Source: Vitreimonas flagellata
Lineage (GTDB): Bacteria > Pseudomonadota > Alphaproteobacteria > Caulobacterales > Aquidulcibacteraceae
Assembly: GCF_004634425.1 (NCBI RefSeq)
Contig: NZ_SBJL01000001.1
Location: forward strand, 531,001 to 595,000
Reading direction: 5' to 3'
DNA length: 64,000 nt
In this document: piece by piece, positions 43,707 to 52,090 of the stretch
Position numbering within the stretch: the stretch's first letter is position 1
Layout of the letters: each line of letters starts with the position of its first letter
Made by a program: the position numbers and the translations under genes
The notes under the pieces: model-generated
What the model was told of the DNA's origin: nothing
Database searches by the model: none
Seen by the model: the letters and a program-made list of their open reading frames with translations, nothing else

Positions 43707-44179
43707 CCGCCGCGCTGCTCCATCCGCATCGTCCCGTCGATGCAGCTCATCGTCAGATCGCCTTGCAGCGTCTTGAAGCGTACAACGCGACGGTCGGCGC
43801 TGTTCTCGATCACGGTCGCGGGTCCAAGCGTGGCGGCGGCTTGGTCAATGGCGCCCACGCACATCTCGAACGATGCGCCCTCCACCACCGGCGCCTCGAA
43901 ATCCGAAGTCGGGCCTTCTACCACGGGTGAGGCGTCGCCAAGATTGTCCGCGCTCGTCGTCGGCGCGACGGACACATCATTTGTCGGCGCGTTCTCCGCG
44001 AAATCCGGCCACTGAATCTCCGGCATCTCAATCTCGGGCAACGCAAACTCCGGCATACGAAGCGCGTTGTCGTCGCGCACAGCCCACAGCAACGCGCCAA
44101 ACACCAACGCAGCGATGGTCCAGCCAAGCCAGCGCGGTGTCTCACCAGGCTCGCGTACAGGCTCCGGCCACTCGCTCAA
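43703..44179 (-). CDS. Hypothetical single-pass membrane protein at end of pdh operon
   Basis: A 158-residue protein I do not recognise. One transmembrane helix is seen at about 18-33 (WTIAALVFGALLWAV). It is followed by a periplasmic-looking acidic/Pro segment with a near-repeat (PEFALPEIEMPEIQWPDF) and a C-terminal domain with two cysteines (MCVGAID and MSCIDGT) that could form a disulfide. It lies 9 bases after lpdA on the same strand and is likely the last gene of the operon. Confidence 0.7.
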   Translation of the reverse strand: MSEWPEPVREPGETPRWLGWTIAALVFGALLWAVRDDNALRMPEFALPEIEMPEIQWPDFAENAPTNDVSVAPTTSADNLGDASPVVEGPTSDFEAPVVEGASFEMCVGAIDQAAATLGPATVIENSADRRVVRFKTLQGDLTMSCIDGTMRMEQRGG

Positions 44180-44188
44180 CGCACTCTC

Positions 44189-45598
44189 CTAGACGTGCAG
44201 CACGCGCCCATACGCATCGAGCACCGCTTCGTGCATCATTTCCGAGAGCGTCGGATGCGGGAACACTGTTTCCATCAGCTCCTGCTCCGTCACTTCGGCG
44301 TTCATGGCGACGACATAGCCCTGAATCAGCTCCGTCACTTCAGCGCCCACCATATGCGCGCCGAGCAATTCGCCGGTCTTTGCGTCGAACACCACTTTGA
44401 CCATGCCCTGGTCCTCGCCCAGCGCAATCGCCTTCCCGTTGCCGACGAATGGGAAGCGCCCCACCCGCACCTCACGCCCCGCCGCTTTTGCCTTGGCTTC
44501 GGTGAGGCCAACGCTTGCGACTTGCGGATGCGAATAGGTGCAACCGGCGATGCGCTCCTTGATCATCGCGTGCGGCTTCTGCCCCGCAATCGCCTCGACG
44601 CAGATCATGCCTTCGTGCGACGCCTTGTGCGCCAACCACGGCGCGCCGGTTACATCGCCAATCGCATAGAGCCCGGCCACGTTCGTCTTGCCGTAGCCAT
44701 CCGTGACGATGTGCCCGCGCTCCGTTTTCACACCGAGCGTTTCAAGCCCCAGATTTTCAATGTTGCCCGTGATGCCCACAGCCACGATCGCATGCGACGC
44801 CGCCAGGGTCTCTTGCTTGCCGTTCGCCGCCACCACGGCCTCAACACCGTTCGCCGTCGCCTTCAGCGACTTCGCTTCGGTGGATGTCAAAATCTTCAGC
44901 CCTTCCTTCTCGAAGCGCTTCTTCGCGAACGCGGAGATTTCCTCGTCTTCGACCGGCAACACGCGGTCGAGCAATTCGACCACCGTCACCTTCACGCCGA
45001 ACGCCGCATAGAAAGAAGCAAACTCAATCCCGATCGCGCCCGAGCCGAACACCAGCAAACTCTCCGGCCATTCCGGCGGAATCATCGCATCGCGATAAGT
45101 CCAAATCCTCTTGCCGTCGCTCTTCAAGCCTGCGGCCGGAATCTCACGCGCCCGCGCACCGGTGGCGAGGATCACGTGCTTCGCATCATACGACGCGTCT
45201 TTGCCGTCCTTGCCCTTCACGACCACTTTCGGCGCCGCACTGCCCTTCTCCAAGCGCGCTTCGCCTTCCACGACTGTGATCTTGTTCTTCTTCATCAAGA
45301 ACTGGACGCCCTTCTCCATGCGTCCGGCCACGCCGCGCGAGCGCTTCACCACCGCCGCGGGATCAAACTTCACGCCCTCGGCCGAAAGCCCGAACTCGCC
45401 CGCATGTTTGAAATTGCGATACACTTCGGCCGAGCGCAGCAGCGCCTTGGTCGGGATGCAGCCCCAGTTGAGGCAAATGCCGCCCAGACGATCGCGCTCC
45501 ACGATCGCCACCTTCATCCCCAGCTGCGACGCGCGGATGGCGGTCACATAGCCGCCAGGGCCCGAACCAATCACGATCAGATCAAACGAGTTGCTCAT
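44189..45598 (-). CDS. lpdA: Dihydrolipoyl dehydrogenase (E3)
   Basis: A 469-residue flavoprotein disulfide reductase that reoxidises dihydrolipoamide in PDH and related complexes, making NADH. FAD-binding GSGPGGY is at 11-17, redox-active C42 and C47 in GGICLNWGCIPTK, NAD-binding GSGAIGIEFASF follows, and the C-terminal catalytic HPTLSE is present. It is preceded by marC (4-base overlap) in the pdh operon and gives the third PDH component. Confidence 0.97.
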   Translation of the reverse strand: MSNSFDLIVIGSGPGGYVTAIRASQLGMKVAIVERDRLGGICLNWGCIPTKALLRSAEVYRNFKHAGEFGLSAEGVKFDPAAVVKRSRGVAGRMEKGVQFLMKKNKITVVEGEARLEKGSAAPKVVVKGKDGKDASYDAKHVILATGARAREIPAAGLKSDGKRIWTYRDAMIPPEWPESLLVFGSGAIGIEFASFYAAFGVKVTVVELLDRVLPVEDEEISAFAKKRFEKEGLKILTSTEAKSLKATANGVEAVVAANGKQETLAASHAIVAVGITGNIENLGLETLGVKTERGHIVTDGYGKTNVAGLYAIGDVTGAPWLAHKASHEGMICVEAIAGQKPHAMIKERIAGCTYSHPQVASVGLTEAKAKAAGREVRVGRFPFVGNGKAIALGEDQGMVKVVFDAKTGELLGAHMVGAEVTELIQGYVVAMNAEVTEQELMETVFPHPTLSEMMHEAVLDAYGRVLHV

Positions 45599-46239
45599 GC
45601 GCCGATCCCAAAGGCGTTGCGTACGCCATCAACAACGAATTGCGCCGCCAGGGCCGCAAGCAAAATCCCAAACACGCGCGTCAGCATCGAGCCCACCGTC
45701 GGCCCCATCACTTTCGAGATCGGGCCAGCCAACAGGAAGGCCCCCAAGCACAGCGCCAAATTGATCCCGACGCCGAGCAGAACCATCGTCCGCTCCAGCG
45801 CGCCTTCATATTGCGCGAAGAAAAGCATGATCGAAGCGATCGCGCCCGGGCCCGCAATCAGCGGAATCGCCAGCGGAAACACCGAAATGTCGTCCTGATG
45901 CTCTGGGTGCTCGGCCTGATGCTGCGCCACCTTCTCGGCCCGCTCATCACGTCGCTCCGCGCGCTTCTCGAACAGCATGTCGACCGCGATCAGGAACAAC
46001 AGCAAACCGCCGGCGATCCGGAATGCATCCATCGACACATGGATCTGTTCCAGCAGCCAGGCGCCGCCAAACGCAAACGCCAACAAAATGCCGCTCGCAA
46101 TCGCCACCGACTTGATCGCCATCTTGCGACGCCATTCCGGCGTCATGCCCGATGTCATGGTCGTAAACATGGGCGCCATCGCCACAGGGTCGATAGCGAC
46201 GAAGAACGTCACGAACGAAGCAAGCAGAAGAGACAGCAT
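45595..46239 (-). CDS. MarC family integral membrane protein
   Basis: A 214-residue protein of about six hydrophobic helices. It starts LSLLLASFVTFFVAIDPVA, the MarC/YhgN opening, and has FPLAIPLIAGPGAI (about 110-123), the family signature. MarC proteins are predicted transporters; a role in antibiotic resistance was not confirmed, so function is unknown. It lies between pdhC (3-base gap) and lpdA (4-base overlap) and is thus cotranscribed with pdh, an unusual position for it. Confidence 0.88.
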   Translation of the reverse strand: MLSLLLASFVTFFVAIDPVAMAPMFTTMTSGMTPEWRRKMAIKSVAIASGILLAFAFGGAWLLEQIHVSMDAFRIAGGLLLFLIAVDMLFEKRAERRDERAEKVAQHQAEHPEHQDDISVFPLAIPLIAGPGAIASIMLFFAQYEGALERTMVLLGVGINLALCLGAFLLAGPISKVMGPTVGSMLTRVFGILLAALAAQFVVDGVRNAFGIGA

Positions 46240-46242
46240 GGA

Positions 46243-47586
46243 TCAGAGCAACATCGCCATCGGGTCTTCCAGGAAGCCGCGGAACGCTTTCAGGAAGGCC
46301 GCGCCCAGCGCGCCATCGACGACGCGGTGATCGCACGTCACGGTCACGCTCATCATTGTCGCGATCGCCAGCGCGTCGTTCTTCACGACCGGTCGCTTTT
46401 CGCCGGCGCCGATCGACATGATCATGCCGTGCGGTTCGTTGATGATCGAGGCGAAACTCTTGATTCCCATCATGCCCATGTTGGAGATCGAGAACGTGCC
46501 GCCCTGAAACTCTTCCGGTTTCAGCTTCTTGGTGCGCGCGCGTTCGGCCAGATCGGCCATCTCGTGCGAGATTTGCGCGAGGCCCTTCGTCTCCGCCGCC
46601 CAGATGATCGGCGTGATCAAGCCGCCCGGTATCGCCACGGCCACGGCGACGTCGGCGTGGTGGTGAACCGCGATGCCGTCCGGCGTGTATGACGCGTTGG
46701 CTTCCGGGACGAGCTTCAGCGCCAAGGCCGCCGCCTTGATGCACATGTCGTTGACCGAAATCTTCACGCCCTTATCGCCGAAGCGCTTGTTGATCTCGGC
46801 CCGCGCCTTCAACAGCGTGTCGATCTCGATATCGATGTTCAGCGGAAAATGCGGCACATCGCGGAAGCTTTCGGTCATGCGCTTGGCGATCGTTTTGCGC
46901 ATCAGATCAAGCGGCACGAGATCGTATGAGCCCGCGCGAATGCCTTGCTGCTCCAGCGTTTTGTGTTGCACGGGCGTTTGCGTAGCTGGCGCTTGCGTCG
47001 CCAGCGCACGCGATTCCAAACGCGGGGGCTCATCCCTGCGCGGCGCTGGCTTCTTCGCAGCCGGCGGCGCCTTCAACGCCGCTTCCACATCCGCCTTCAC
47101 CACGCGCCCATGCGGCCCCGAACCCGCAAGCCCCGAAAGATCAATCCCACCTTGCTCTGCGAGCCGACGCGCCAATGGCGACGCGAGTACGCGCGGTTCG
47201 GATGCTCCCCCGCGCACGGGGGAGCTGTCAGCGCGCGCAGCGGGCTGACTGAGGGGGGCGTTGCGCACTTCCCCCTCCCCTCGCTGCGCTCGGACCTCCC
47301 CCGCTTGCGGGGGAGGAGTTTTCGCAACCGGCTTCGCCGCTTCGCCTTCGCCCGCGAGCGTTGCGATCGGCGTATTCACCTTCACGCCTTGCGTACCCTC
47401 AGCGACCAAAATCTCAGCGATCACGCCTTCATCGACGGCCTCGACTTCCATCGTCGCCTTATCCGTCTCGATCTCGGCGATGACCTGACCCGGCTCGATC
47501 GTATCGCCGACCTTCACGTGCCATTTCGCGAGATTGCCCTCCTCCATCGTCGGAGAAAGCGCGGGCATGGTGATTTGCGTCGTCAT
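46243..47586 (-). CDS. pdhC: PDH E2, dihydrolipoamide acetyltransferase
   Basis: A 447-residue core subunit of pyruvate dehydrogenase. One lipoyl domain (1-78) carries lipoylated K43 in [12 protein letters not shown]; an Ala/Pro/Arg linker (about 79-130) follows; the E1/E3-binding domain (about 131-166) has [11 protein letters not shown]...[10 protein letters not shown]; the catalytic domain (about 220-447) ends with the active-site [15 protein letters not shown]. Residues about 90-128 of the linker are encoded by a 114-bp palindromic repeat (47205-47318) that keeps the frame. The start at 47586 overlaps the upstream gene as ATGA. Confidence 0.96.
   Translation of the reverse strand: MTTQITMPALSPTMEEGNLAKWHVKVGDTIEPGQVIAEIETDKATMEVEAVDEGVIAEILVAEGTQGVKVNTPIATLAGEGEAAKPVAKTPPPQAGEVRAQRGEGEVRNAPLSQPAARADSSPVRGGASEPRVLASPLARRLAEQGGIDLSGLAGSGPHGRVVKADVEAALKAPPAAKKPAPRRDEPPRLESRALATQAPATQTPVQHKTLEQQGIRAGSYDLVPLDLMRKTIAKRMTESFRDVPHFPLNIDIEIDTLLKARAEINKRFGDKGVKISVNDMCIKAAALALKLVPEANASYTPDGIAVHHHADVAVAVAIPGGLITPIIWAAETKGLAQISHEMADLAERARTKKLKPEEFQGGTFSISNMGMMGIKSFASIINEPHGMIMSIGAGEKRPVVKNDALAIATMMSVTVTCDHRVVDGALGAAFLKAFRGFLEDPMAMLL
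47205..47318. repeat. Palindromic repeat inside pdhC linker, copy 2 (full)
   Basis: A 114-bp element (38 codons) with the same modules as 40821-40943: CTCCCCCG-CGCA-CGGGGGAG, a CTGTCAGCGC hairpin ending CTGACTGAGGGGGG, then TTCCCCCTCC and CTCCCCCGCTTGCGGGGGAG. Read on the minus strand it encodes a linker segment containing [12 protein letters not shown] (residues about 110-121). Confidence 0.85.
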
Positions 47587-48026
47587 TCCGAAGCTCTTTT
47601 CGATTGCAGCGAGACGTTCACGACGTCGGGCTTCCAGCGATGGATAAAGGTCATGTAGCCAAGGGCGGCATAGACGGCGATCATGCCCGCCCACAGCAAC
47701 AAGCGCACGGCGCTATCGATGCCGCTTGAGGCGTTCAGCAATGCGGCTTGGCCCGGGGCCGTGAGTTCGCCCGCCGCCGCCAATTCATGCAGGCGTTGAA
47801 TGAGCCCGTCATGCGCGGTCTGCGCGCCGACCATCAGCACCAAGAGGAGCGCGAGGATCAGCGACACGAACGAGAAAGCGCCAAGGCGCGCGACGAACAT
47901 GGCTTCGCCGACAAAATAATTGAGCGCCACGATGTAGGCGGACACCACCGTGAAGATGATCGACACGCCCAGCAGCAAGAGGCTCATATAGCCGATCAAT
48001 TGCTCGACAACTTCGCCTTCACTCAT
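47583..48026 (-). CDS. Hypothetical membrane protein in pdh operon
   Basis: A 147-residue protein I do not recognise. Hydrophobic helices are visible at about 14-35, 47-68 and 107-126 ([17 protein letters not shown]). An amphipathic/helical loop (about 70-100) lies between the second and third. Gene overlaps are 4 bases with both GFA (upstream) and pdhC (downstream), so expression is coupled to PDH. A role in membrane attachment of the complex would be pure speculation. Confidence 0.75.
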   Translation of the reverse strand: MSEGEVVEQLIGYMSLLLLGVSIIFTVVSAYIVALNYFVGEAMFVARLGAFSFVSLILALLLVLMVGAQTAHDGLIQRLHELAAAGELTAPGQAALLNASSGIDSAVRLLLWAGMIAVYAALGYMTFIHRWKPDVVNVSLQSKRASE

Positions 48027-48436
48027 GCCGCGGCCTCCGTGAGCTGCATCGGCGTCCAGCGCGCGAGGCGGCGTGCGATGCGTTCGGCTTCGCTTTCGCC
48101 GTCGAGGCTAGCATTGGTTACGGGTTCGTCTTTGAGCTCGGGGATGGCCAGACCAACGACATTGATCACGCCGACAGGGCCGTGCGGGCCTTCCATGTAT
48201 GTGGCGACATAGGCTCCGCATGTCGGGCAGATGAGAAAATCCGCGCTCTTCTGACCAAAGCGATAGCGCGTCAGCTTCGCGTCACTCGTCAGCGCAAGCT
48301 TGCCGTCCGGATCGGACGCCGATTTCACGCCGCGCGACGCGCAGAACGAGCAGCCGTCATGGCGCAGGCGCACCGGCGTCTCCGTCTCATAAACCGCGCG
48401 CACCGCGCCGCAATGACATGCGCCGTGATAGATCAC
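48023..48436 (-). CDS. GFA/CENP-V family zinc protein
   Basis: A 137-residue protein of the glutathione-dependent formaldehyde-activating enzyme-like fold. Zn ligands: C7 and C9 (GACHCG), C29 and C32 (CSFC), C70 and C73 (CPTC). RGVKSASD and the [11 protein letters not shown] strand are family-typical. Formaldehyde-glutathione condensation is the named activity for the family, but most members are uncharacterised. It is wedged between pdhB and a membrane protein with 4-base overlaps on both sides. Confidence 0.88.
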   Translation of the reverse strand: MIYHGACHCGAVRAVYETETPVRLRHDGCSFCASRGVKSASDPDGKLALTSDAKLTRYRFGQKSADFLICPTCGAYVATYMEGPHGPVGVINVVGLAIPELKDEPVTNASLDGESEAERIARRLARWTPMQLTEAAA

Positions 48437-49794
48437 CGATACGTCACCGCTTTCACCGCATCGACGATCTTATCCACGCTCGGCAGCGCGAGCGCTTCGA
48501 GATTGGCTGCGTACGCGAGTGGCGCATCGACTTGGTGCACACGCGTCGGCGGCGCATCGAGATAGTCGAACGCCTCAGACGTCACGCGCGCGGCGATCTC
48601 GGCGCCGACGCCCGATTGGCCCCAGCCTTCCTCGACCGTGACGATGCGGTTCGTCTTCTTCACGCTTTCGATAATCGTACCGGTATCCAACGGACGCAGC
48701 GTGCGCAGATCGATCACTTCGGCGTCGATGCCTTCGTCCGCCAATTGCTCGGCCGCCTTCAACGCCAAGCCCACCATGCGCGAATGCGCCGTGATGGTGA
48801 CGTCAGCGCCGACGCGGCGAATCTTCGCCTTGCCGATCGGCACGATCCAATCGGCGACGTCCGGCACCTCGAACTCGACGCCATAGAGCATCTCGTGCTC
48901 CAGAAAGACGACCGGGTTCGGATTGCGGATCGCGGCTTTCAACAAGCCCTTCGCATCGGCCGCATCATACGGCGCGATCACGATGAGGCCTGGAATGTGC
49001 GAGTACCAAGACGAATAATCCTGGCTGTGCTGCGCCGCGACGCGAGAGGCCGCGCCGTTCGGCCCACGAAACACAATCGACGATTTGATCTGGCCGCCCG
49101 ACATATAGAGCGTCTTCGCGGCCGAATTGATGATCTGGTCGATGGCCTGCATGCCGAAATTCCAGGTCATGAATTCGACGATCGGCTTCAAACCCGCCAT
49201 CGCCGCGCCCACGCCGAGGCCGGCAAAGCCATGTTCGGTGATCGGGGTATCGACCACGCGCTCGGGTCCGAACTCATCGAGCAGCCCGCGCGAAACCTTG
49301 TACGCGCCCTGATATTGCGCGACCTCTTCGCCCATCAAAAACACGCTCGGATCGCGGCGCATTTCTTCCGCCATCGCGTCCCGCAGCGCATCGCGCAGTG
49401 TGACCTTCACCATTTGCGTGCCTGGCGTGAGTTCTGGATCGGCGACGCTCAGCGATGCTCCCCCGCGCGCGGAGGCGCTGTCAGCGCGCGCAGCGGGCTG
49501 ACTGAGGGGGGCCGGCGTCTGCTTGGCTTCTTGCTTCGCAGACGCAGCCGCTTCGCCTTCGCCATCCAACACAGCGATCGGCGTATTCACCTTCACGCCC
49601 TGCGCGCCTTCGTCGACGAGCAGTTTCGAGATCACGCCTTCGTCGACGGCCTCGACTTCCATCGTCGCCTTGTCGGTTTCGATCTCGGCAATGACTTGGC
49701 CCGGCTCGATTCTATCGCCGACCTTCACCAGCCATTTCGCGAGATTGCCCTCCTCCATAGTCGGAGACAGCGCGGGCATGAGGATTTGCGTCAT
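48433..49794 (-). CDS. pdhB: PDH E1 beta subunit with N-terminal lipoyl domain
   Basis: A 453-residue subunit. Residues 1-79 are a lipoyl domain nearly identical to that of PdhC, with lipoylated K42 ([12 protein letters not shown]). Residues about 95-113 ([19 protein letters not shown]) are the translated part of a palindromic repeat. The transketolase-like beta domain (about 127-453) has [28 protein letters not shown] and the C-terminal GQSGVGAEI. It forms the TPP site with PdhA. A lipoyl-bearing E1 beta is known in alphaproteobacteria. The start at 49794 overlaps the MAPEG stop (TGATG). Confidence 0.95.
   Translation of the reverse strand: MTQILMPALSPTMEEGNLAKWLVKVGDRIEPGQVIAEIETDKATMEVEAVDEGVISKLLVDEGAQGVKVNTPIAVLDGEGEAAASAKQEAKQTPAPLSQPAARADSASARGGASLSVADPELTPGTQMVKVTLRDALRDAMAEEMRRDPSVFLMGEEVAQYQGAYKVSRGLLDEFGPERVVDTPITEHGFAGLGVGAAMAGLKPIVEFMTWNFGMQAIDQIINSAAKTLYMSGGQIKSSIVFRGPNGAASRVAAQHSQDYSSWYSHIPGLIVIAPYDAADAKGLLKAAIRNPNPVVFLEHEMLYGVEFEVPDVADWIVPIGKAKIRRVGADVTITAHSRMVGLALKAAEQLADEGIDAEVIDLRTLRPLDTGTIIESVKKTNRIVTVEEGWGQSGVGAEIAARVTSEAFDYLDAPPTRVHQVDAPLAYAANLEALALPSVDKIVDAVKAVTYR
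49458..49512. repeat. Palindromic repeat inside pdhB linker, copy 3 (half element)
   Basis: A 55-bp element that matches the first half of the pdhC copy at 52 of 55 positions counted by eye. The first hairpin arm has decayed (CGCGGAGGCG instead of CACGGGGGAG), while the CTGTCAGCGC...GACTGAGGGGGG half is unchanged. The second half, present in pdhC, is absent. Confidence 0.8.
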
Positions 49795-50192
49795 CAGGCG
49801 AGAACCCCGAACAGAGCCAGGAAGATGAGCACGCAGGCGATCACGCCGGCGAGCCAGAAGAATGCACGCAGGATCGGCCAGCCGAACGCGTACCAAACCG
49901 CGTGCAGAATACGCGAGAAGAAGAAGATTTGAGCGCCCAGCACGGTCCATTGATTGGAAATGCCGGAGATCGCCGCGATCAGAATGAGCGGCGCGAAGAA
50001 CCAAAGGTTCTCGCGGAAATTGTCGACCAAGCGCTTCATGCGCGCCTGAAACACGGTCGGCGGCTTCAGATTATCGCGATTGTTCATCATCGCGAGCCCG
50101 CCATTGTTGCGGACGCCCGCGCCAGCCTGCACAAACACGACCACGAAAAACAACGCGATCGAGTACGCGAGATATGTAAGTTCAACGCTCAT
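49794..50192 (-). CDS. MAPEG family membrane protein
   Basis: A 132-residue four-helix membrane protein of the MAPEG family (membrane-associated proteins in eicosanoid and glutathione metabolism). It starts [17 protein letters not shown] and contains the [19 protein letters not shown] motif (about 52-70) resembling the ER...NxxENxP block that binds glutathione in eukaryotic members. It could be a glutathione transferase/peroxidase, but substrates are unknown. It sits between pdhA (27-base gap) and pdhB (overlap). Confidence 0.85.
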   Translation of the reverse strand: MSVELTYLAYSIALFFVVVFVQAGAGVRNNGGLAMMNNRDNLKPPTVFQARMKRLVDNFRENLWFFAPLILIAAISGISNQWTVLGAQIFFFSRILHAVWYAFGWPILRAFFWLAGVIACVLIFLALFGVLA

Positions 50193-50219
50193 GCAATTCC
50201 CCCCTCTTTGGTCGATGTC

Positions 50220-51230
50220 TTACGCATCGATATAAATGTCCGTCATCAGCTCGCTCGGATCGGGCTCCGGGCTCTCTTGCGCGAACGTCGCGCTTTCGCT
50301 GACCACGCCACGGATCTCGCGATCGATCTCTTTCAACGCCGCCTCATCAGCGTGACCGCCATCGATCAGCATTTTCTTCACCAGCTCAATCGGATCGCTC
50401 TTGGCCTTGATGTCGTCGACCTCTTCCTTGGTGCGATATTTCGCCGGGTCCGACATCGAGTGGCCGCGATAGCGATAGGTCTTCATCTCCAACAGATACG
50501 GCCCCTCGCCCGCGCGCGCGCGCTCCACCGCGCGCTTGCCCGCTTCGCGCACCGCGACGACATCCATGCCGTCCACTTCTTCGCCCGGAATATTGAACGA
50601 GACGCCGCGCTTATAGAGATGCGTTTCCGAGCTGGAGCGCGTGATCGCCGTGCCCATCGCGTATTGATTGTTCTCAACGATATAGACGACCGGCAGCTTC
50701 CAGAGCGCCGCCATATTAAAGCTCTCGTAGACTTGGCCTTGGTTCGCCGCGCCGTCGCCAAAATAGGTGAGGCAGACCTTGCCGTCCTTGCGATACTTGT
50801 TCGCGAACGCGAGCCCGGTGCCGAGCGACACCTGCGCGCCGACAATGCCGTGGCCGCCATAGAACGCCTTCTCGATGCTGAACATATGCATCGAGCCGCC
50901 CTTGCCTTTGGAATAGCCGTCGCGACGCCCGGTCAGCTCCGCCATGACGCCGTTCGCGTCCATGCCGGCCGCCAGCATGTGGCCGTGATCGCGATAGGCG
51001 GTGATGACTTGGTCGCCATCCTTCAACGCCGCTTGCATGCCGACGACGACCGCTTCCTGGCCGATATACAGGTGGCAGAAGCCGCCAATCAGACCCATGC
51101 CGTAAAGCTGGCCCGCGCGCTCCTCGAAGCGCCGGATCAGCAGCATGTCCTTGTAGTATTGAAGCAGCTCCGCGCCGCTGGCCTCAGCCGAATGCGATCC
51201 GTTTGCGCGCTTGGCGCCAGCTTCCGCCAT
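50220..51230 (-). CDS. pdhA: PDH E1 alpha subunit
   Basis: A 336-residue thiamine-diphosphate enzyme subunit that decarboxylates pyruvate with PdhB. The TPP/Mg motif is GDGAANQGQVYESFNMA ... ENNQYAMGT (GDG...N). The loop MKTYRYRGHSMSDPAKYRT matches the conserved phosphorylation-loop region of E1 alpha. GGYCHLY-type FCHLYIGQEAV is near residue 50. It is the first gene of the operon. The start at 51230 has a ggag-type site upstream. The alpha2-beta2 form, rather than homodimeric AceE, is typical of alphaproteobacteria. Confidence 0.97.
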   Translation of the reverse strand: MAEAGAKRANGSHSAEASGAELLQYYKDMLLIRRFEERAGQLYGMGLIGGFCHLYIGQEAVVVGMQAALKDGDQVITAYRDHGHMLAAGMDANGVMAELTGRRDGYSKGKGGSMHMFSIEKAFYGGHGIVGAQVSLGTGLAFANKYRKDGKVCLTYFGDGAANQGQVYESFNMAALWKLPVVYIVENNQYAMGTAITRSSSETHLYKRGVSFNIPGEEVDGMDVVAVREAGKRAVERARAGEGPYLLEMKTYRYRGHSMSDPAKYRTKEEVDDIKAKSDPIELVKKMLIDGGHADEAALKEIDREIRGVVSESATFAQESPEPDPSELMTDIYIDA

Positions 51231-51389
51231 GTGGTGCTCCTCCGGCGCTGACTAACGCCGTGCATTGCGATCGGTGTCCACAGACGCCCGCGCGCTCCTC
51301 ATATGCGGAATTGATATAGCTCGCTACCGAGCTTTGCGTTGCTGCAATGCAGCAAAATTGGTCAGAGCCAAGAAACTCTCTAGAGCACC

Positions 51390-51683
51390 TTAGCGGTCCA
51401 GCGCGAACACGATCTCTTCGCTGTCGCCGGCCGCCAGCGTCAGCCGCGCGCGCTCATCGAGATAATCGAGGTCCAAGGTCTCAGGGCGCATCCGCGCCGC
51501 CCGCGCTTCGAGCGCCGCGTGCTCTTCCTCGAGAGCGTCCACACGCTGCTCCAGCGCATGCTCCTGCGCCTGCAGATCGACATAGGCCATGAGCCCTTGG
51601 TGGCCCGTCACGGCGTGCGCGCCGAGGTATAGAATTGCCGCACCGAGACCGATGCTGACGATCGCCGACCCTTGCTTACCCAT
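51390..51683 (-). CDS. ftsB: Cell division protein FtsB/DivIC family
   Basis: A 97-residue bitopic protein of the septum formation initiator family. A membrane helix (about 7-25) is followed by a coiled coil (about 36-63; LQAQEHALEQRVDALEEEH) and the LDLDYLDERARLTL patch (about 71-84), where family members bind FtsL and FtsQ. It acts in the divisome with FtsL/FtsQ to activate septal wall synthesis. Proximity to eno and pdhA is the usual alphaproteobacterial setting. Confidence 0.9.
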   Translation of the reverse strand: MGKQGSAIVSIGLGAAILYLGAHAVTGHQGLMAYVDLQAQEHALEQRVDALEEEHAALEARAARMRPETLDLDYLDERARLTLAAGDSEEIVFALDR

Positions 51684-51880
51684 GCCTCAAACCCCGATTC
51701 GGGCGGACCTTGAGTCGCGTTGGTAAAGGAATCGTAAAGACTCAAAAATATTCTGTGTTTGTTCTATTCGTGTAAAATCATAAGCTTAAGCGCGCCTCAC
51801 CAGTTATAGTGGTGCGGTCTTGTTCTGTTCTCGCAACGGGCTGCGTTTGAACGCTAGGAAAAATTTGCAGCGTGCAGACA

Positions 51881-51913
51881 GAAAAACGGACGCGACCTGG
51901 GGATCGCGTCCGT
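51881..51913 (-). terminator. Strong Rho-independent terminator (minus strand)
   Basis: On the minus strand ACGGACGCGA and TCGCGTCCGT (51904-51913 and 51886-51895) form a perfect 10-bp stem with an 8-base loop, followed by TTTTCTGTC. It lies 29 bases past the stop of the 31-codon ORF and upstream of ftsB, so it ends that small transcript and separates it from ftsB. Confidence 0.85.
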
Positions 51914-51941
51914 GAAGCTGAGGTTCGGCTTGGAGGCCGCC

Positions 51942-52037
51942 TCAGGCGATGATGTGCGCAGCTTGGTTGAGCGTCGCAAAGGCGCCCGGCACGAAGGCCA
52001 TCAAAGCAAGCATCAGGCAGCTAAAGCGGATCAACAT
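51942..52037 (-). CDS. Tiny ORF, 31-residue hydrophobic peptide
   Basis: I do not recognise this peptide. It reads MLIRFSCLMLALMAFVPGAF, then ATLNQAAHIIA. The first 21 residues look like a signal or membrane segment, with a possible cleavage after AFA. An AAAGGAG ribosome site lies 7 bases before the ATG, and a perfect intrinsic terminator follows the stop, so the unit is a well-formed small gene or leader. The Shine-Dalgarno is inside a hairpin (next entry), which suggests controlled translation. It may be cotranscribed with the gene at 52091-52381. Confidence 0.6.
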   Translation of the reverse strand: MLIRFSCLMLALMAFVPGAFATLNQAAHIIA

Positions 52038-52041
52038 GGTC

Positions 52042-52082
52042 AGGCTCCTTTCCTCATCGCCCTCTGGCGATGAAGGGAGCCT
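52042..52082 (-). promoter_or_regulatory. Hairpin masking the ribosome binding site of the tiny ORF
   Basis: On the minus strand AGGCTCCCTTCATCGCC pairs across an AGAG loop with GGCGATGAGGAAAGGAGCCT. The stem is 7+8 pairs with a small 3-base bulge. The AAAGGAG Shine-Dalgarno lies in the 3' arm, paired to CTCCCTT, 7 bases before the ATG. It could be an RBS switch or, without a T-run, a terminator of the upstream gene. Confidence 0.6.
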
Positions 52083-52090
52083 AAACCGGC

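Noticed and set aside
51684-51880. Possible small RNA in the AT-rich gap upstream of ftsB
   Set aside because: Only a weak 5-bp CACCA/TGGTG hairpin (about 51798-51814) is seen; no promoter or terminator defines a transcript apart from the one assigned to the tiny ORF.
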